Assembly (NCBI RefSeq): GCF_003991355.1
Contig: NZ_RCSU01000001.1
Span: 742,286-806,285 of the forward strand
Direction: 5' to 3'
Length of the DNA stretch: 64,000 bases
From: Pseudoflavitalea rhizosphaerae
GTDB lineage: Bacteria; Bacteroidota; Bacteroidia; Chitinophagales; Chitinophagaceae
In this document: in pieces, positions 36,487 through 46,034 of the stretch
Layout of the letters: every line of letters begins with the position of its first letter
Numbering within the stretch: the stretch's first letter is position 1
Position numbers and translations under genes: made by a program
Notes under the pieces: model-generated
What the model saw: the letters and a program-made list of their open reading frames with translations, nothing else
The model's database searches: none
What the model was told of the DNA's origin: nothing

Positions 36487-39400
36487 TTACTGTTTAATAA
36501 TCTTCAATAACTCTTTATCATTTCCATTTACAATTTCCAGATAGTATACACCGGCAGGCTGCTTCCGCAGATCGATCCTATGCTGCCATGCACCGGCGCG
36601 CTGGCGGTAAACCTGCACACCCGATTGATTGAATACCCTCAACTCATCACCAATATTCAATCCACTCACCACGGTAAATCCATTGCTCAGCGGATTGGGT
36701 GTAACAGACAATTTGTTTCCACCGGCATATCGCACAGAAATGATCTTTGACAGATCGCTCCTGCTATCGATGTCCACCTGTTTCAGCCTGTAATGATTGA
36801 TGCCATTGGCCGGAGTTCCATCAGTGAACTGATAATTCAATATTGTATTGCTGTTACCATCTTTTGCTACTGTTGGAATGAAAGCCAGCTGCTGCCAGTT
36901 GGTTCCATCAACACTTCGTTCAACAGCAAAACCTTTATTGTTGAGCTCCTGCACAGTAGACCAGTTAAGTAGAATGCCGGCTTCCGTACTGGTCCCTTTG
37001 AATATGCCCAGCTTCACGGGAAGCAATACATTCAAAGGCTCTGTAGTTGAAACGTGTATGAATGAAGAGAAAGATGTGATATTGTGGAACTCAACATAGT
37101 TCACTCCATCTTCAACGCCGGAAGCATCGGGAGTCAATGCAGTGATGAAGGGTGCTTCAAAGATACCATCGTTCTGCAGATCGGCAATCACAGCGTTGGC
37201 ATCACCACTGTATTTGAGCCATGTATTGGTAATGGCTCCGGGTATCAGGCTGTTGTCCATTTCCTCCTGGCTGTAATAGATCCTGATCTTAGCGGCAGGG
37301 AATGTTCCGGCGGTTACATCGGTAACGGTGGTGATGCGGGGCATCAGCGAAGATTCGCGGGAAGCGCTCGCATAACCATAACCACTGGGTGTGATATCAA
37401 CAGTGAGATTGTTCAGATACGCCGTTGTGAAATCAGCCATAGCAGTCAGCTTTTGTGCTTTTGCGGCATCTGCATAAAAGTAGATCCATTCAGTGGTGGA
37501 ACAATCGGCGAAATTATCAGCCTGTGTATTTTCTGAAGGCAGTACTACTACACCTGAAGAAGCGGGGTCTACCCTTGCCAGCGTGAAATAAGAAACGCCA
37601 GCCGGGAATGTATAGTCCACCACGTAGTTGCTGCCATCGATAGTTACCGGCTGGATGGAGGTAATAGCAGCACCGCTGATGGTTCCTGATGCGGAGGTGA
37701 TCAATTTGTATTGCTCGCAGGAGCCTACCAGTGCGCCAGGCTGTAAAGTGTTGGGTATGCTGATCCTCACAACCTGGTCCACACCATTGTTTTCAACCCT
37801 CCATACCCTGTTGAGATGATTGATATTTATGCCCACACCATAATCAGAAACGAGTGTGGTGCTTGCATTGGCGATGCCATTATCGCCCCAAACGAGGTAA
37901 GCGATATCCTGGTTGAAGCTGGATGTGTTGGAAATATTATCCGCTGCTATGGCGCCGAGGCCTACTGTGATCTGGTCACCGGGATTCACGCTGCGCGATT
38001 GTTTCTGATTAAGATCTTCCATTTCATCAGCACCAATACCGGCCACATTGTTATGGAAGCTACCGCTGCCTGCGCCATCCCAGATCAGGGTTCCATCTGT
38101 AGCCTCATATTGATAAGTGGTGGTATTTCTCAAAGTAACACCATATTTGATGGCGAGATAAGTATTGATCCTGACCAGTTCTCCCGGAGTAAGTTTTACA
38201 TTGTAAACAACATTCTCCGCTATGTCTCCGATCCAGTCCTCCGAATTGGTAGTATTACCTGCCCCGATCAGGTACTGGCTGGTAGACGGTGTTACAGGCA
38301 AACCGGTGGCGCTCTCACCATTGCCATTCACTTCTTTCAACCTGCTACCGGTGGTGCCTAAAAGCCAGTGTGCGTTGGCGATCTGCATTTGCCCTGCTAC
38401 AGGCAATACAGTATGTGTTCCACCCAGATTCCAGTAGTTCCAGTTGGAGCCAATTACATTCAGTGTAGGCGTATTGGAAGCAAAGTCCCATAGTGTGCGG
38501 GTCCCTGTTATTGTTGTAGGTCTTGCCGCGCTGAAGATCGAAGCGCCTGAACCGGCTGTATTCTGAACCAGGTCCTGGTTGCGGTAAATGGAATTACCAT
38601 CGAAAGTGAGCACAGGATTGAAATTGCTGACTGCAGTACCACTGGTAATGGTTGGCTGGTAAGTAGCATTGGGTTGCTCCAGGTCTTTACCGGCAATACT
38701 TTGGTCAAGCCATATACCTGCTTTACCGCTGGCGGCCAGTCCGGCATCAGCTTTCATCCATAAGGCCAGGTTATTCACCACGCCTCCTGGAGCTTTTACA
38801 AAAGCAGCAAAGCGGAAGTATTCGCCATCATTGATCACCACGTTCTCTGCCACACTGCTGTTAACGGGATAGATACGCGTAGTAGCATCAGGGAAAGCAG
38901 GATCGGCGCTTACCAATACATAACTTGCATACCTAAACTTATTGGTATTGATATTCACTGACCAGCTGTTCTGCGTGGTAGCATCTGCTTTCCAGATCCT
39001 GTTGGTGAGTGCATTCACTGGCCCGGTGGTTGCGCCGTTCTGGAAGCTTGTTCCGGAAGGATAATTCACTACCGTGTATCCATTCACGTTATTATCTCCC
39101 AGCACCAGGAAACTATTGTTGCTGGCGATGCTTGCATTGTTGCCGCTGTTCAGGCCGGCAAGGCTGCCGAGATAGACAGTGATGGAAGAATCTCCATAAC
39201 TGAATGCCTGCTTCTGGTAGAGCGCGGAATTATCATCCCTTCCCAATCCGAAAATATGGTATTGGTAGCCCGGGTGATCGGCGCCTGTCCAGATTAATGT
39301 GCCATTTGGCAATACATAATCGGCCTGACCCGCGGGATCGAGTGAAATACCATATTTGATAGCAAGATAGGTTTGGATCTTTGCGAGATTATTCACATCG

Positions 39401-41316
39401 AAATCCAGATTGGGAGCGCCTTTGTAAACGATCACTTCCTGTATATCACCACCAACATAATCTGCGTTGTTTACATCGCCGCCCACCGAATAAGTAGTAC
39501 CGGTATTGGTGTAGTTCAGGTTGGAGAAGGTTTTTACAGTGCCGTTCCAGATCACTTTTGTAGTTCCGACAGATTTAGGCATGATGTGACTGGTGATGCC
39601 ATAGAACACACCCGTTTTGGTATCGGCAATCTGATTTCCGGCCAGGTAATTGCCGGGCGTTCTGTTATACCAGAGTGCATTCACCCTACTATCGATAACA
39701 CCATATGTAGTTTGCCATGCCGTTGAGCTATTTGCATTGATCCTGGATACCACAAAAACGTGTACCGCATTATTATCCGGGAGTTGGGTATTGATATAGG
39801 CAGGGGCAGTCATTTTATCGTTGGAACCATCAAACCTGAGCGCCGGCTGGTAGTTCATGAGAAAACTTCCACCTGCACCAACATAGGTGGGTTGTGCTCC
39901 TGCAGTAGCTTGCGTGTGTGTGTTACCGTTACCTGATTGGTCAAGCCAGTCGCTTACATTTGCGCCAGGTGTTGTAGTGCTGGTGCCGGCATCGGCTTTC
40001 AGCCAGCAGGCCAGGTCCTGGATCACGCCGCCTGGGGCATTGGCCGGCCCTGCAAAGGTGAAGTATTGTCCATCCGTAAGTACCACATCTGTCTCACCAT
40101 TGATCAACGCTACTTCAGTGGGTGTGCCCGAGCTGAAATCATCACTGTTATGAACAAGCAGATGGGTGGCGGCAGAGGAACTTACAGTAATTGTGCAGGT
40201 ACCGGTCACACCTGTTCCCTGTACTTTCCAGATCCTTCCGAAATGGAAATATGGAATGGCAGGTGTAAAACTGTTGGGTGAATATGGTGTAGTGAGCCCA
40301 GCATTACCTGCATTATCTCCAACAACAAGGAAAGCTCCATCTGTTGAAGGTGAGGCTATCTCCAGGGTCACTATCGATCCATCATTGATACTTTTCGACT
40401 TCAGCTGCAGCAGGGCTGAAGCATCGTCACGGCCCAGGCCGGTAATATCATGGTGATAGTTGCTGTTGGCAACGCCGTCCCAGATAGTAGTTCCTGCCGA
40501 AGAAACATAATTGTAATTGGTGGCCGTGCTGGCGGGATCGGCATCCAGCGTGATACCATATTTAATGGCGAGGTATGAATTCACTTTTGCCTGATCAGCC
40601 GGAGCTAGCGGAGCATCATAGACGATGTTCTCTGCTATACCGCCTACCCAGTCTTCACCCGCACCTGTATTACCGGCGCCAAGGAAATAGTTGTTCCCAT
40701 TGGTGTTTACCTGCTTGCTCACCGCCTGCTGAAGGCCATTGATATCCATCATGCTGCTGACTGTAACATTGTGCAACCAGTGACTGGATGCCAGCGTAGG
40801 CTTTCCTTTCAATAATGGCGTATTGTGATAAGCAGCTCCGCCATGCCAGAGTAGCCAGCGGCCTCCCTGTGTATTGATGGTTGGATCATTGGCATAAAAA
40901 TCCCAGAGCGTATTGTAGCCGGTACCACCGGTTTGGCTGGCCACTGAAAAGATGGAGGCACCGGAATTGGCGGGAAGTACATTACCGGTGTACCGGAGGA
41001 AATGTCCATTGAAATTCACATATGGATTGAAGTTATACTCAGCACCTGCCGCCACAGCCTGTGGCTGATAAGTGGTGGATGTGGTGGTGAGATGCCGGAG
41101 ACCGGGCGACTGGTCATTCCAGGCAGTTACTTTGCCGCCGGCAACAACTGTTCCGGCGTCTGCCTTCACCCATAATCTGAGCCCGGTTGAAACACCACCG
41201 GGGCTTTGAGCATAATTACATAAGGAAAACAAAAGCAGCATAGGGATCATCAAAAGACTCCTTTCACCAGAAGCCTTCTTCCCCCTTCTGAGACGTAAGT
41301 AAAAAATGGATTTCAT
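36487..41316 (-). CDS. Giant T9SS-secreted protein with three lectin-like repeats
   Basis: This 1609-residue protein has a signal peptide (to about residue 37, NYAQ) and three repeats of about 400 residues, starting near residues 38, 428 and 840. Each repeat opens with a Pro-Gly-Gly-Val run and an LW.KADAG motif, runs through a concanavalin/LamG-like sandwich and ends with LAIKYG(I/V)(T/S)L, a GT.IW box and G.G.D. The last ~350 residues hold an FN3-like region (LLNWSTVQELNNKGFAVERS) and a type-A T9SS tail (LSVTPNPLSNGFTV, then LRKQPAGVYYLEIVNG, then LLKIIKQ). Family knowledge points to a cell-surface or released adhesin or matrix protein. It stands alone, flanked by the palindromic element on one side and a likely promoter on the other. 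No catalytic site is visible. Confidence 0.85.
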   Translation of the reverse strand: MKSIFYLRLRRGKKASGERSLLMIPMLLLFSLCNYAQSPGGVSTGLRLWVKADAGTVVAGGKVTAWNDQSPGLRHLTTTSTTYQPQAVAAGAEYNFNPYVNFNGHFLRYTGNVLPANSGASIFSVASQTGGTGYNTLWDFYANDPTINTQGGRWLLWHGGAAYHNTPLLKGKPTLASSHWLHNVTVSSMMDINGLQQAVSKQVNTNGNNYFLGAGNTGAGEDWVGGIAENIVYDAPLAPADQAKVNSYLAIKYGITLDADPASTATNYNYVSSAGTTIWDGVANSNYHHDITGLGRDDASALLQLKSKSINDGSIVTLEIASPSTDGAFLVVGDNAGNAGLTTPYSPNSFTPAIPYFHFGRIWKVQGTGVTGTCTITVSSSAATHLLVHNSDDFSSGTPTEVALINGETDVVLTDGQYFTFAGPANAPGGVIQDLACWLKADAGTSTTTPGANVSDWLDQSGNGNTHTQATAGAQPTYVGAGGSFLMNYQPALRFDGSNDKMTAPAYINTQLPDNNAVHVFVVSRINANSSTAWQTTYGVIDSRVNALWYNRTPGNYLAGNQIADTKTGVFYGITSHIMPKSVGTTKVIWNGTVKTFSNLNYTNTGTTYSVGGDVNNADYVGGDIQEVIVYKGAPNLDFDVNNLAKIQTYLAIKYGISLDPAGQADYVLPNGTLIWTGADHPGYQYHIFGLGRDDNSALYQKQAFSYGDSSITVYLGSLAGLNSGNNASIASNNSFLVLGDNNVNGYTVVNYPSGTSFQNGATTGPVNALTNRIWKADATTQNSWSVNINTNKFRYASYVLVSADPAFPDATTRIYPVNSSVAENVVINDGEYFRFAAFVKAPGGVVNNLALWMKADAGLAASGKAGIWLDQSIAGKDLEQPNATYQPTITSGTAVSNFNPVLTFDGNSIYRNQDLVQNTAGSGASIFSAARPTTITGTRTLWDFASNTPTLNVIGSNWNYWNLGGTHTVLPVAGQMQIANAHWLLGTTGSRLKEVNGNGESATGLPVTPSTSQYLIGAGNTTNSEDWIGDIAENVVYNVKLTPGELVRINTYLAIKYGVTLRNTTTYQYEATDGTLIWDGAGSGSFHNNVAGIGADEMEDLNQKQSRSVNPGDQITVGLGAIAADNISNTSSFNQDIAYLVWGDNGIANASTTLVSDYGVGININHLNRVWRVENNGVDQVVRISIPNTLQPGALVGSCEQYKLITSASGTISGAAITSIQPVTIDGSNYVVDYTFPAGVSYFTLARVDPASSGVVVLPSENTQADNFADCSTTEWIYFYADAAKAQKLTAMADFTTAYLNNLTVDITPSGYGYASASRESSLMPRITTVTDVTAGTFPAAKIRIYYSQEEMDNSLIPGAITNTWLKYSGDANAVIADLQNDGIFEAPFITALTPDASGVEDGVNYVEFHNITSFSSFIHVSTTEPLNVLLPVKLGIFKGTSTEAGILLNWSTVQELNNKGFAVERSVDGTNWQQLAFIPTVAKDGNSNTILNYQFTDGTPANGINHYRLKQVDIDSRSDLSKIISVRYAGGNKLSVTPNPLSNGFTVVSGLNIGDELRVFNQSGVQVYRQRAGAWQHRIDLRKQPAGVYYLEIVNGNDKELLKIIKQ

Positions 41317-41617
41317 AATTCGGATTTATTGTTATGGTTTGAATAGGAATGGGACAATAGATGCTCAGGTCATAGCAAGCCATACACATGCTATCACTGT
41401 ACTGATCAGAACCTGGAATAAGGGAAAAGAAAGGAGTTGCTGCGCATTTACCGGTACGGGCAAACACAGATGCATAGCTAAATAGCTTTTGAATTTAGTT
41501 CCGGAGCAGATCCGGTTTTCTTGTAAGGTGCTCAAATATACAGAAAAATAAATATCACTTCCCCAAGCTTTCGCTCATTTGGTTTTTTTATTATAGTTTG
41601 CAAGCATTAATCGCTAA
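41317..41617 (-). promoter_or_regulatory. Leader and likely promoter of the T9SS gene
   Basis: No gene is seen in these 301 bases. At 41533-41540 the minus strand reads TATATTTG, a perfect match to the Bacteroidota -7 consensus TAnnTTTG, with CTTGG about 22 bp upstream as a possible -33. It would give a leader of roughly 210 bases. The part beyond 41545 is AT-rich and may be a remnant of the neighbouring MutS-like gene. Confidence 0.4.
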
Positions 41618-42298
41618 CCCTATAACAGCATTGTTGTTCAAAGGCTCATACGAAGAAAAGGAATTACCGGCGCGGTAGGCAATGTAGCTGCTGCGAATCA
41701 TTTCACTTATGCGAAGGCGTTACCACAGGATGCAAATACCTTCAAAGCAATTGATCTCCGCCATCCCTGCATCGACCATGCCATCGGGAATGATATCAAC
41801 ATGAAAGCCGGCAGCAATGTGATCTTCCTCACCGGCGCGAATATGGCAGGTAAATCCACCTGGATGAAGAGTATCGGTATTAGCATGTACCTGGCGCATA
41901 TTGGGTTTCCCGTTGCTGCACAGCAAATGGAATTCTCCATCCGCGAAGGCATTTATTCCAGCATCAACGTAGCAGATAATATCGGGCTCGGCTACAGCCA
42001 TTTTTATGCGGAAGTGGTGCGTGTGAAGCATGCAGCCGATGCCACCGCCAAACATCTATTGCTGATGTTCGATGAACTGTTCAAAGGCAAGAACAGCCTG
42101 TTCATCGTGAGCACTCATATCATCGAGGTGGGGGAAGCATTGAAAAAACTGCACAATGTACAGTTCACCTTCATGCCAACGGTGATGAAGGGAATGATGC
42201 CTCAATACACTTATAAACTGAAGAAAGGCATTACGGAAGACCGGCAGGGTATGATGATCATCCGTAATGAAGGCATCCTGGATCTTATTACCCGGTGA
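41618..42298 (+). pseudogene. Remnant of a MutS-like ATPase gene
   Basis: The frame is open from a stop at 41615 to 42298, but its only ATG is at 41801, just before the P-loop. What remains is the C-terminal ATPase part: FKAIDLRHPCID, Walker A GANMAGKST, SINVADNIGLGYSHFYAEV, Walker B LLMFDELFKG and the end DRQGMMIIRNEGILDLI. The lever and clamp regions are missing. Directly after DELFKG the sequence jumps to KNSLFIVSTHIIEVGEAL, skipping about 20 residues that in intact homologues hold the conserved GTN and downstream helix. The loss of the N-terminus together with an internal deletion argues against function. It converges on the HAD gene. This belongs to the short MutS-related proteins of Bacteroidota, not to the main mismatch-repair MutS. 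Confidence 0.75.
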
Positions 42299-42333
42299 GA
42301 TCACAATCGGGAGATCATTATTTCAAATGCTCA

Positions 42334-43041
42334 TCAATAATCACGATCATTTGTAGTTTGTGAGCTTTTGAAATATCTCCCGAGTTCGGAAATACTTTTG
42401 AATGTATGATCAGGCTGAGGCGCCAGGGGATAAAGTACCTGGTTCGACTGGATGATATGGGCAGTTTGAAGCCCCGCATTGGCAGCGCCGGCAATATCCC
42501 ATCCGTGCGCAGATACCATCAGAGTGTTTCCGGGCTCCCCTTTCATTTCTCTTACCGCCCAGTTATACACCTCAATGAATGGCTTGTATTTGCCCAGGCG
42601 TTCAGCGCTCATCACTTTATTGAAATAGGAGATCAGGCCAGTCCGTTCCATTCTTTCCACAACGATCTTTTCGGGAGAATTGGTTAATGCCACCATTTCG
42701 AAACCCTCATCATTCAGGATGGAAAGTCCTTCCTGCACATCGGGTTGCAAAGGCAAATGTTTGAGCAGGTCCAAAACCTGGCCAATGGACTGCTCGCTGA
42801 TTTCCTTATCAATCATCTTTCCTGTCATCTGCAACGTAGCTCTGGCTATTGCAGGGAAATCATTGAATTGATCTATACAATTGTCAACAAAACAATATTC
42901 CATGAAAAGATTATACCAGATGGTATAAGCATAGCGCTGGTTAAAAAGCTGGTTCACTTTCTTTTCCAGGTCGCGCATATCTATCAGTGTTTCGTATACG
43001 TCAAATAAAATCAGGCCCGGTCGCTCTTTATTAATGGTCAT
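42334..43041 (-). CDS. HAD-superfamily hydrolase, haloacid dehalogenase type II-like
   Basis: This 235-residue soluble protein starts at the ATG at 43041 (MTINKERPGLILF); the frame is open to 43071 but the extra residues precede the fold. The HAD motifs are in order: motif I LFDVYETL with the nucleophilic Asp, motif II ALTNS, motif III Lys in LGKYKPFIEVY and motif IV AHGWDIAGA. The spacing and the helical cap (WYNLFMEYCFVDNC) resemble L-2-haloacid dehalogenases, but many such proteins are phosphatases. It stands alone between two decayed genes, and nothing in the context names a substrate. Confidence 0.85.
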   Translation of the reverse strand: MTINKERPGLILFDVYETLIDMRDLEKKVNQLFNQRYAYTIWYNLFMEYCFVDNCIDQFNDFPAIARATLQMTGKMIDKEISEQSIGQVLDLLKHLPLQPDVQEGLSILNDEGFEMVALTNSPEKIVVERMERTGLISYFNKVMSAERLGKYKPFIEVYNWAVREMKGEPGNTLMVSAHGWDIAGAANAGLQTAHIIQSNQVLYPLAPQPDHTFKSISELGRYFKSSQTTNDRDY

Positions 43042-43412
43042 CCTGCTGGTTTTGAAGTACAAAAGAAACAATTTAATTGCTTTGATCCATCAATTATTGA
43101 ATCTCTTCTAATTGCATTCTAATTTCAGATTAAGGTATTACAAATTCCGTGCTCCTAAATTACAGTCAACCAAAACGGCTTTAAAGCCCTGCTCATTATA
43201 GGTTAATACAATGAAGAGATAGCCCTCTGTAGATCCTGGGGGCTATTTTCATTCCACCTGGCTGTCAATGACTCCTAACCGAAATTTCTTATTGAAAGAT
43301 CGGGAATAGTCTAACAATATTTTAATTCCGGGCCGGTGCCGTGGAAACCTCAATACTTTACATTACATCAAAGCCATACGAAACCGGTATGCCTAATCCA
43401 ACTCTACCGAAG
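43042..43412. other. Intergenic region with an orphan terminator-like hairpin
   Basis: No gene is seen in these 371 AT-rich bases. A 7-bp stem (ATAGCCC at 43219-43225, GGGCTAT at 43240-43246) followed by TTTC on the plus strand looks like an intrinsic terminator, yet no plus-strand gene ends before it. It may be left over from a lost gene. Promoters for the divergent HAD and WG-repeat genes should also lie here, but none is convincing. Confidence 0.4.
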
Positions 43413-43572
43413 ATGATTATTTTACGCCCCGTTACCAGCATTATTTGCCTGATATTGATCCTATCCGGTAATAGTATTCGCTCAGTCCCATAAGACCATC
43501 CACTTCAAAGATATCCGGGGATTCTCCGGATACGTAACTTTTGATGTAGTATTTGAAAGTTTTGCCACGCAA

Positions 43573-44454
43573 TTGCAGGGGCGTAATGCCAAACTGGTAT
43601 TGACCAAATATGCTGCCAGCACCGATCAGCTGAATGCCCTCTACAAAGCCGGCTATGATCTCAGGGGAACTCCTGTGAGCGGTTATACGCCGGCTCGTTT
43701 CGGTTTTGAAGTAACCGGCAATGTGAGCGTTGCCCCTATTGCGCGGTATGCCGCCAATCTGCCTCATAACCAAGCCAGGTCAAAATGTAAGCTCCATCTC
43801 AATAACAGCTCCAATGATTATTGTACACCTGAATTCAATGAGGTGATGAAGGAAGCTATGCAAAAAAAGAAGCAAGCATCAAATGGAAAAAGCCATTGGG
43901 AGGAAACCGGGTATTACTATAACATCACTGTAACGGGATTATATATCACAGACTTCATCAACGAGATAGAAAAGATCCTGGGAAAACATAAAAAAGAAAC
44001 TGCTGCGGCATCCGTTGATAAAGCCGTAGCAGAAGCGGAAAAAGCAATGATGACCGGCAATTTGAGCTATGCCGAAACGATGCTGAACAAAGCCTATCAG
44101 CTTGATCCCAGGCATGCAGGAATGGTCGCTGCCTCCAGAAAATTTGCTCAACTCAAAAAGGAAAAAGAAGACAGGGAAGACAAGAACCGGATAATTGAAG
44201 CAGAGATCCAGGCAAGGCAAAGGGAAAAAGACATAGCCCAAAATGAAGCAGCAGAGCTGCAAACGCTTCGGGGCTGGGATGCAGCCAGCCCCAATAATCT
44301 CAGCCCTCAATCGAGAAACAGGCTCAGGGAACTGGAAAAAAGAAATACGGAACGGCAGCTTGCAAAAATAGACGACACATTCGAAAGTATACGGGATGCA
44401 TCACGTAAGAGGCATGAACAGCGCCGCCTACGGCATGATCAGGGCAATGAATGA
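43573..44454 (+). CDS. Uncharacterised coiled-coil protein, probable middle piece of the WG-repeat gene
   Basis: This 293-residue reading frame begins only at a TTG, with meaningful in-frame sequence upstream to 43459, so the nominal start is not real. The first ~140 residues (FGFEVTGNVSVAPIARYAAN) match no family I know. Residues ~150-200 are a TPR-like pair (NLSYAETMLNKAYQLDPRHA), and from ~195 a charged, coiled-coil segment (FAQLKKEKEDREDKNRIIEA) leads to the end. It overlaps the WG-repeat frame by 59 bp in another frame. Taken alone it would be a hypothetical protein; I think it is the stalk region of the broken WG-repeat protein. Confidence 0.5.
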   Translation: MQGRNAKLVLTKYAASTDQLNALYKAGYDLRGTPVSGYTPARFGFEVTGNVSVAPIARYAANLPHNQARSKCKLHLNNSSNDYCTPEFNEVMKEAMQKKKQASNGKSHWEETGYYYNITVTGLYITDFINEIEKILGKHKKETAAASVDKAVAEAEKAMMTGNLSYAETMLNKAYQLDPRHAGMVAASRKFAQLKKEKEDREDKNRIIEAEIQARQREKDIAQNEAAELQTLRGWDAASPNNLSPQSRNRLRELEKRNTERQLAKIDDTFESIRDASRKRHEQRRLRHDQGNE

Positions 44455-45124
44455 AGAGCGCCGGTATGGCTTCCTTGACCTGAACGGGAAACCAGTTATC
44501 CCATTTGATTACACTAAAGCAGGCACTATTTCCCGGGGACTGATACCAGTAGCAAAAAATGACAAATGGGATTATATCGATCTATCTGGTAAACCAGTGG
44601 TCCCATTTCAATACAGAACAGCATTTTCCTTTAAACTTAATACCCCTCTTGCCCTTATTCAATCTGCCACAGGAAAATATGGATTGATAGATACTGCCGG
44701 CAGAGAAGTACTGATACCACAGTTTGATGAGATACAATTTTTCAGGGAGATAGCGATGATCATAGTTGTAAGAAATGATCGTAAGAGAAAATTCTACAAC
44801 TGTAAAACAATGCAACCCAAAAGTGAACACAAGTATGATAAAACCAGTTCCTTCAATGCAGGGTACATGAGAGTAAGATCGGCGGACAAATATGGTTTTG
44901 TGAATACAGCGGGGGAAGAAACGGTGCCTGTAAAATACGAGGATGCTGAAACATTCTTTTCCGAAACGGGATTGGCTGCAGTGAAACACAAAGGGAAATG
45001 GGGGCTCATCGATAACAAAAATAACGTAGTAGCACCCTTTAAATACGATTCAATCAAATGGCCGCGTGAATCGTTTTACCCTGCCAGCCGGAAAGGAAAA
45101 TGGGGATACCTGAACAGTAAGTGA
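44396..45124 (+). CDS. WG-repeat protein fragment
   Basis: This 242-residue reading frame holds five or so WG repeats of about 45 residues, with the pattern GKWG(Y/L)ID..GK.V.PF.YD: for example RYGFLDLNGKPVIPFDY, DKWDYIDLSGKPVVPFQY, KYGFVNTAGEETVPVKYED and KGKWGLIDNKNNVVAPFKYD. WG repeats form beta-rich structures often found in cell-envelope proteins; their function is poorly known. There is no signal peptide at this start, which supports the view that it continues the exported protein encoded just upstream. The frame ends prematurely at 45124, and one more repeat continues in another frame to 45293. Confidence 0.65.
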   Translation: MHHVRGMNSAAYGMIRAMNEERRYGFLDLNGKPVIPFDYTKAGTISRGLIPVAKNDKWDYIDLSGKPVVPFQYRTAFSFKLNTPLALIQSATGKYGLIDTAGREVLIPQFDEIQFFREIAMIIVVRNDRKRKFYNCKTMQPKSEHKYDKTSSFNAGYMRVRSADKYGFVNTAGEETVPVKYEDAETFFSETGLAAVKHKGKWGLIDNKNNVVAPFKYDSIKWPRESFYPASRKGKWGYLNSK

Positions 45125-45303
45125 AGGTCTTGCCAGGGTGAAATACAAGGGAAAATTTGGGTTCATCAATTCCAAAGCAGAGGTGATCATTCCATTCCAG
45201 TATGATGAGGCAGCAGATTTTGAATTCGGCCGGGTAAGAGTAATACAGAATGGCCGTACTTATTATTTCAATAAACAAGGACGAAAATTATAAATCAGAT
45301 CCC

Positions 45304-45813
45304 ATGAAAACACTACTGAGGGGCTGTATCTGGTTGCTCTTTCTAAGCTTCACCACGGTTGGTAACCCACACCTGCAATGGCTCCGGGAAAACCTGACCA
45401 CTGTTCAGTCAGCCTATGGTGGCAATGAACTACCCTATACCATCACCAAAACCTATACTTTTTACGACAGCGCTTTTGTGATTCGCACTGAAAAAGTATT
45501 TGAAGACAAAGAGCTCAACGGCCCACTTTACTTCAGTAAAGTGAGATACAAGGATATAATTCGCCGGGATACTACTGGTATTGGTAAGGCAATTGGCAGT
45601 AAGAATAGTGTATCAGAAGAAAGCTGTGCTGATTTCCTGTATTTCAACCTGGAAGTAGCTAATCTATATACAGCAGCCGGGAGAGAGCCTGCAGCCAACG
45701 GAAGATGGCTTTCCCTGAATGAAGCAACCAGCCTGGAATTGTACTTACCCACAGATAAGGAACTTAGCACCGGCGCCATGCAAAAGCTGATCCAATTGGC
45801 TTCGGGATTCTGA
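45304..45813 (+). CDS. Uncharacterised exported protein
   Basis: This 169-residue protein starts at the ATG at 45304, ten bases after the end of the WG-repeat frames, with a Sec signal peptide (MKTLLRGCIWLLFLSFTTVG). The mature part is polar with regular beta-strand-like spacing (YTITKTYTFYDSAFVIRTEK, then LNGPLYFSKVRYKDI) and ends in a short helix (GAMQKLIQLASGF). I recognise no family. Its position directly after the WG-repeat gene suggests that the two were one transcript; it appears intact while its neighbour is broken. Confidence 0.6.
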   Translation: MKTLLRGCIWLLFLSFTTVGNPHLQWLRENLTTVQSAYGGNELPYTITKTYTFYDSAFVIRTEKVFEDKELNGPLYFSKVRYKDIIRRDTTGIGKAIGSKNSVSEESCADFLYFNLEVANLYTAAGREPAANGRWLSLNEATSLELYLPTDKELSTGAMQKLIQLASGF

Positions 45814-46034
45814 TTTTCCTGATAGCTTCCTTATCCTGCGCTAAAAGTTTTTGCCATATCGCCGCCTTTCCATATTTTAGGATCGAAACTGGCTAACATC
45901 TTAGCGCCACTCCCCGTCCGGCGCAAACAAGTTCACGCGATTTACACGTATTCCCATCTGATGATTCTCTCCTGATGCAGTATCAGGTTTAAAAACTATG
46001 TAATTACGCCATTGTTTAAATAAAACTATATCCA

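Larger units (their letters stand above)
43413..45293 (+). pseudogene. WG-repeat protein gene broken by frameshifts (whole extent)
   Basis: Four consecutive open pieces seem to be one former gene. The ATG at 43413 starts a signal peptide (MIILRPVTSIICLILIL) that runs into a stop at about 43492. One frame over, AQSHKTIHFKDIRGFSG completes the cleavage site and continues to 44454. WG repeats begin in the next frame (GMIRAMNEERRYGFLDLNGK) and stop at 45124, and a further repeat (GLARVKYKGKFGFINSK) runs in a third shift from 45123 to 45293. Shifts therefore lie near 43459-43481, 44400-44435 and 45120. This points to a decayed gene, unless the sequence itself has indel errors. Confidence 0.6.

Noticed and set aside
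41618..42298. Functional MutS mismatch-repair gene
   Set aside because: The DNA-binding, lever and clamp parts are absent and the ATPase has an internal deletion.
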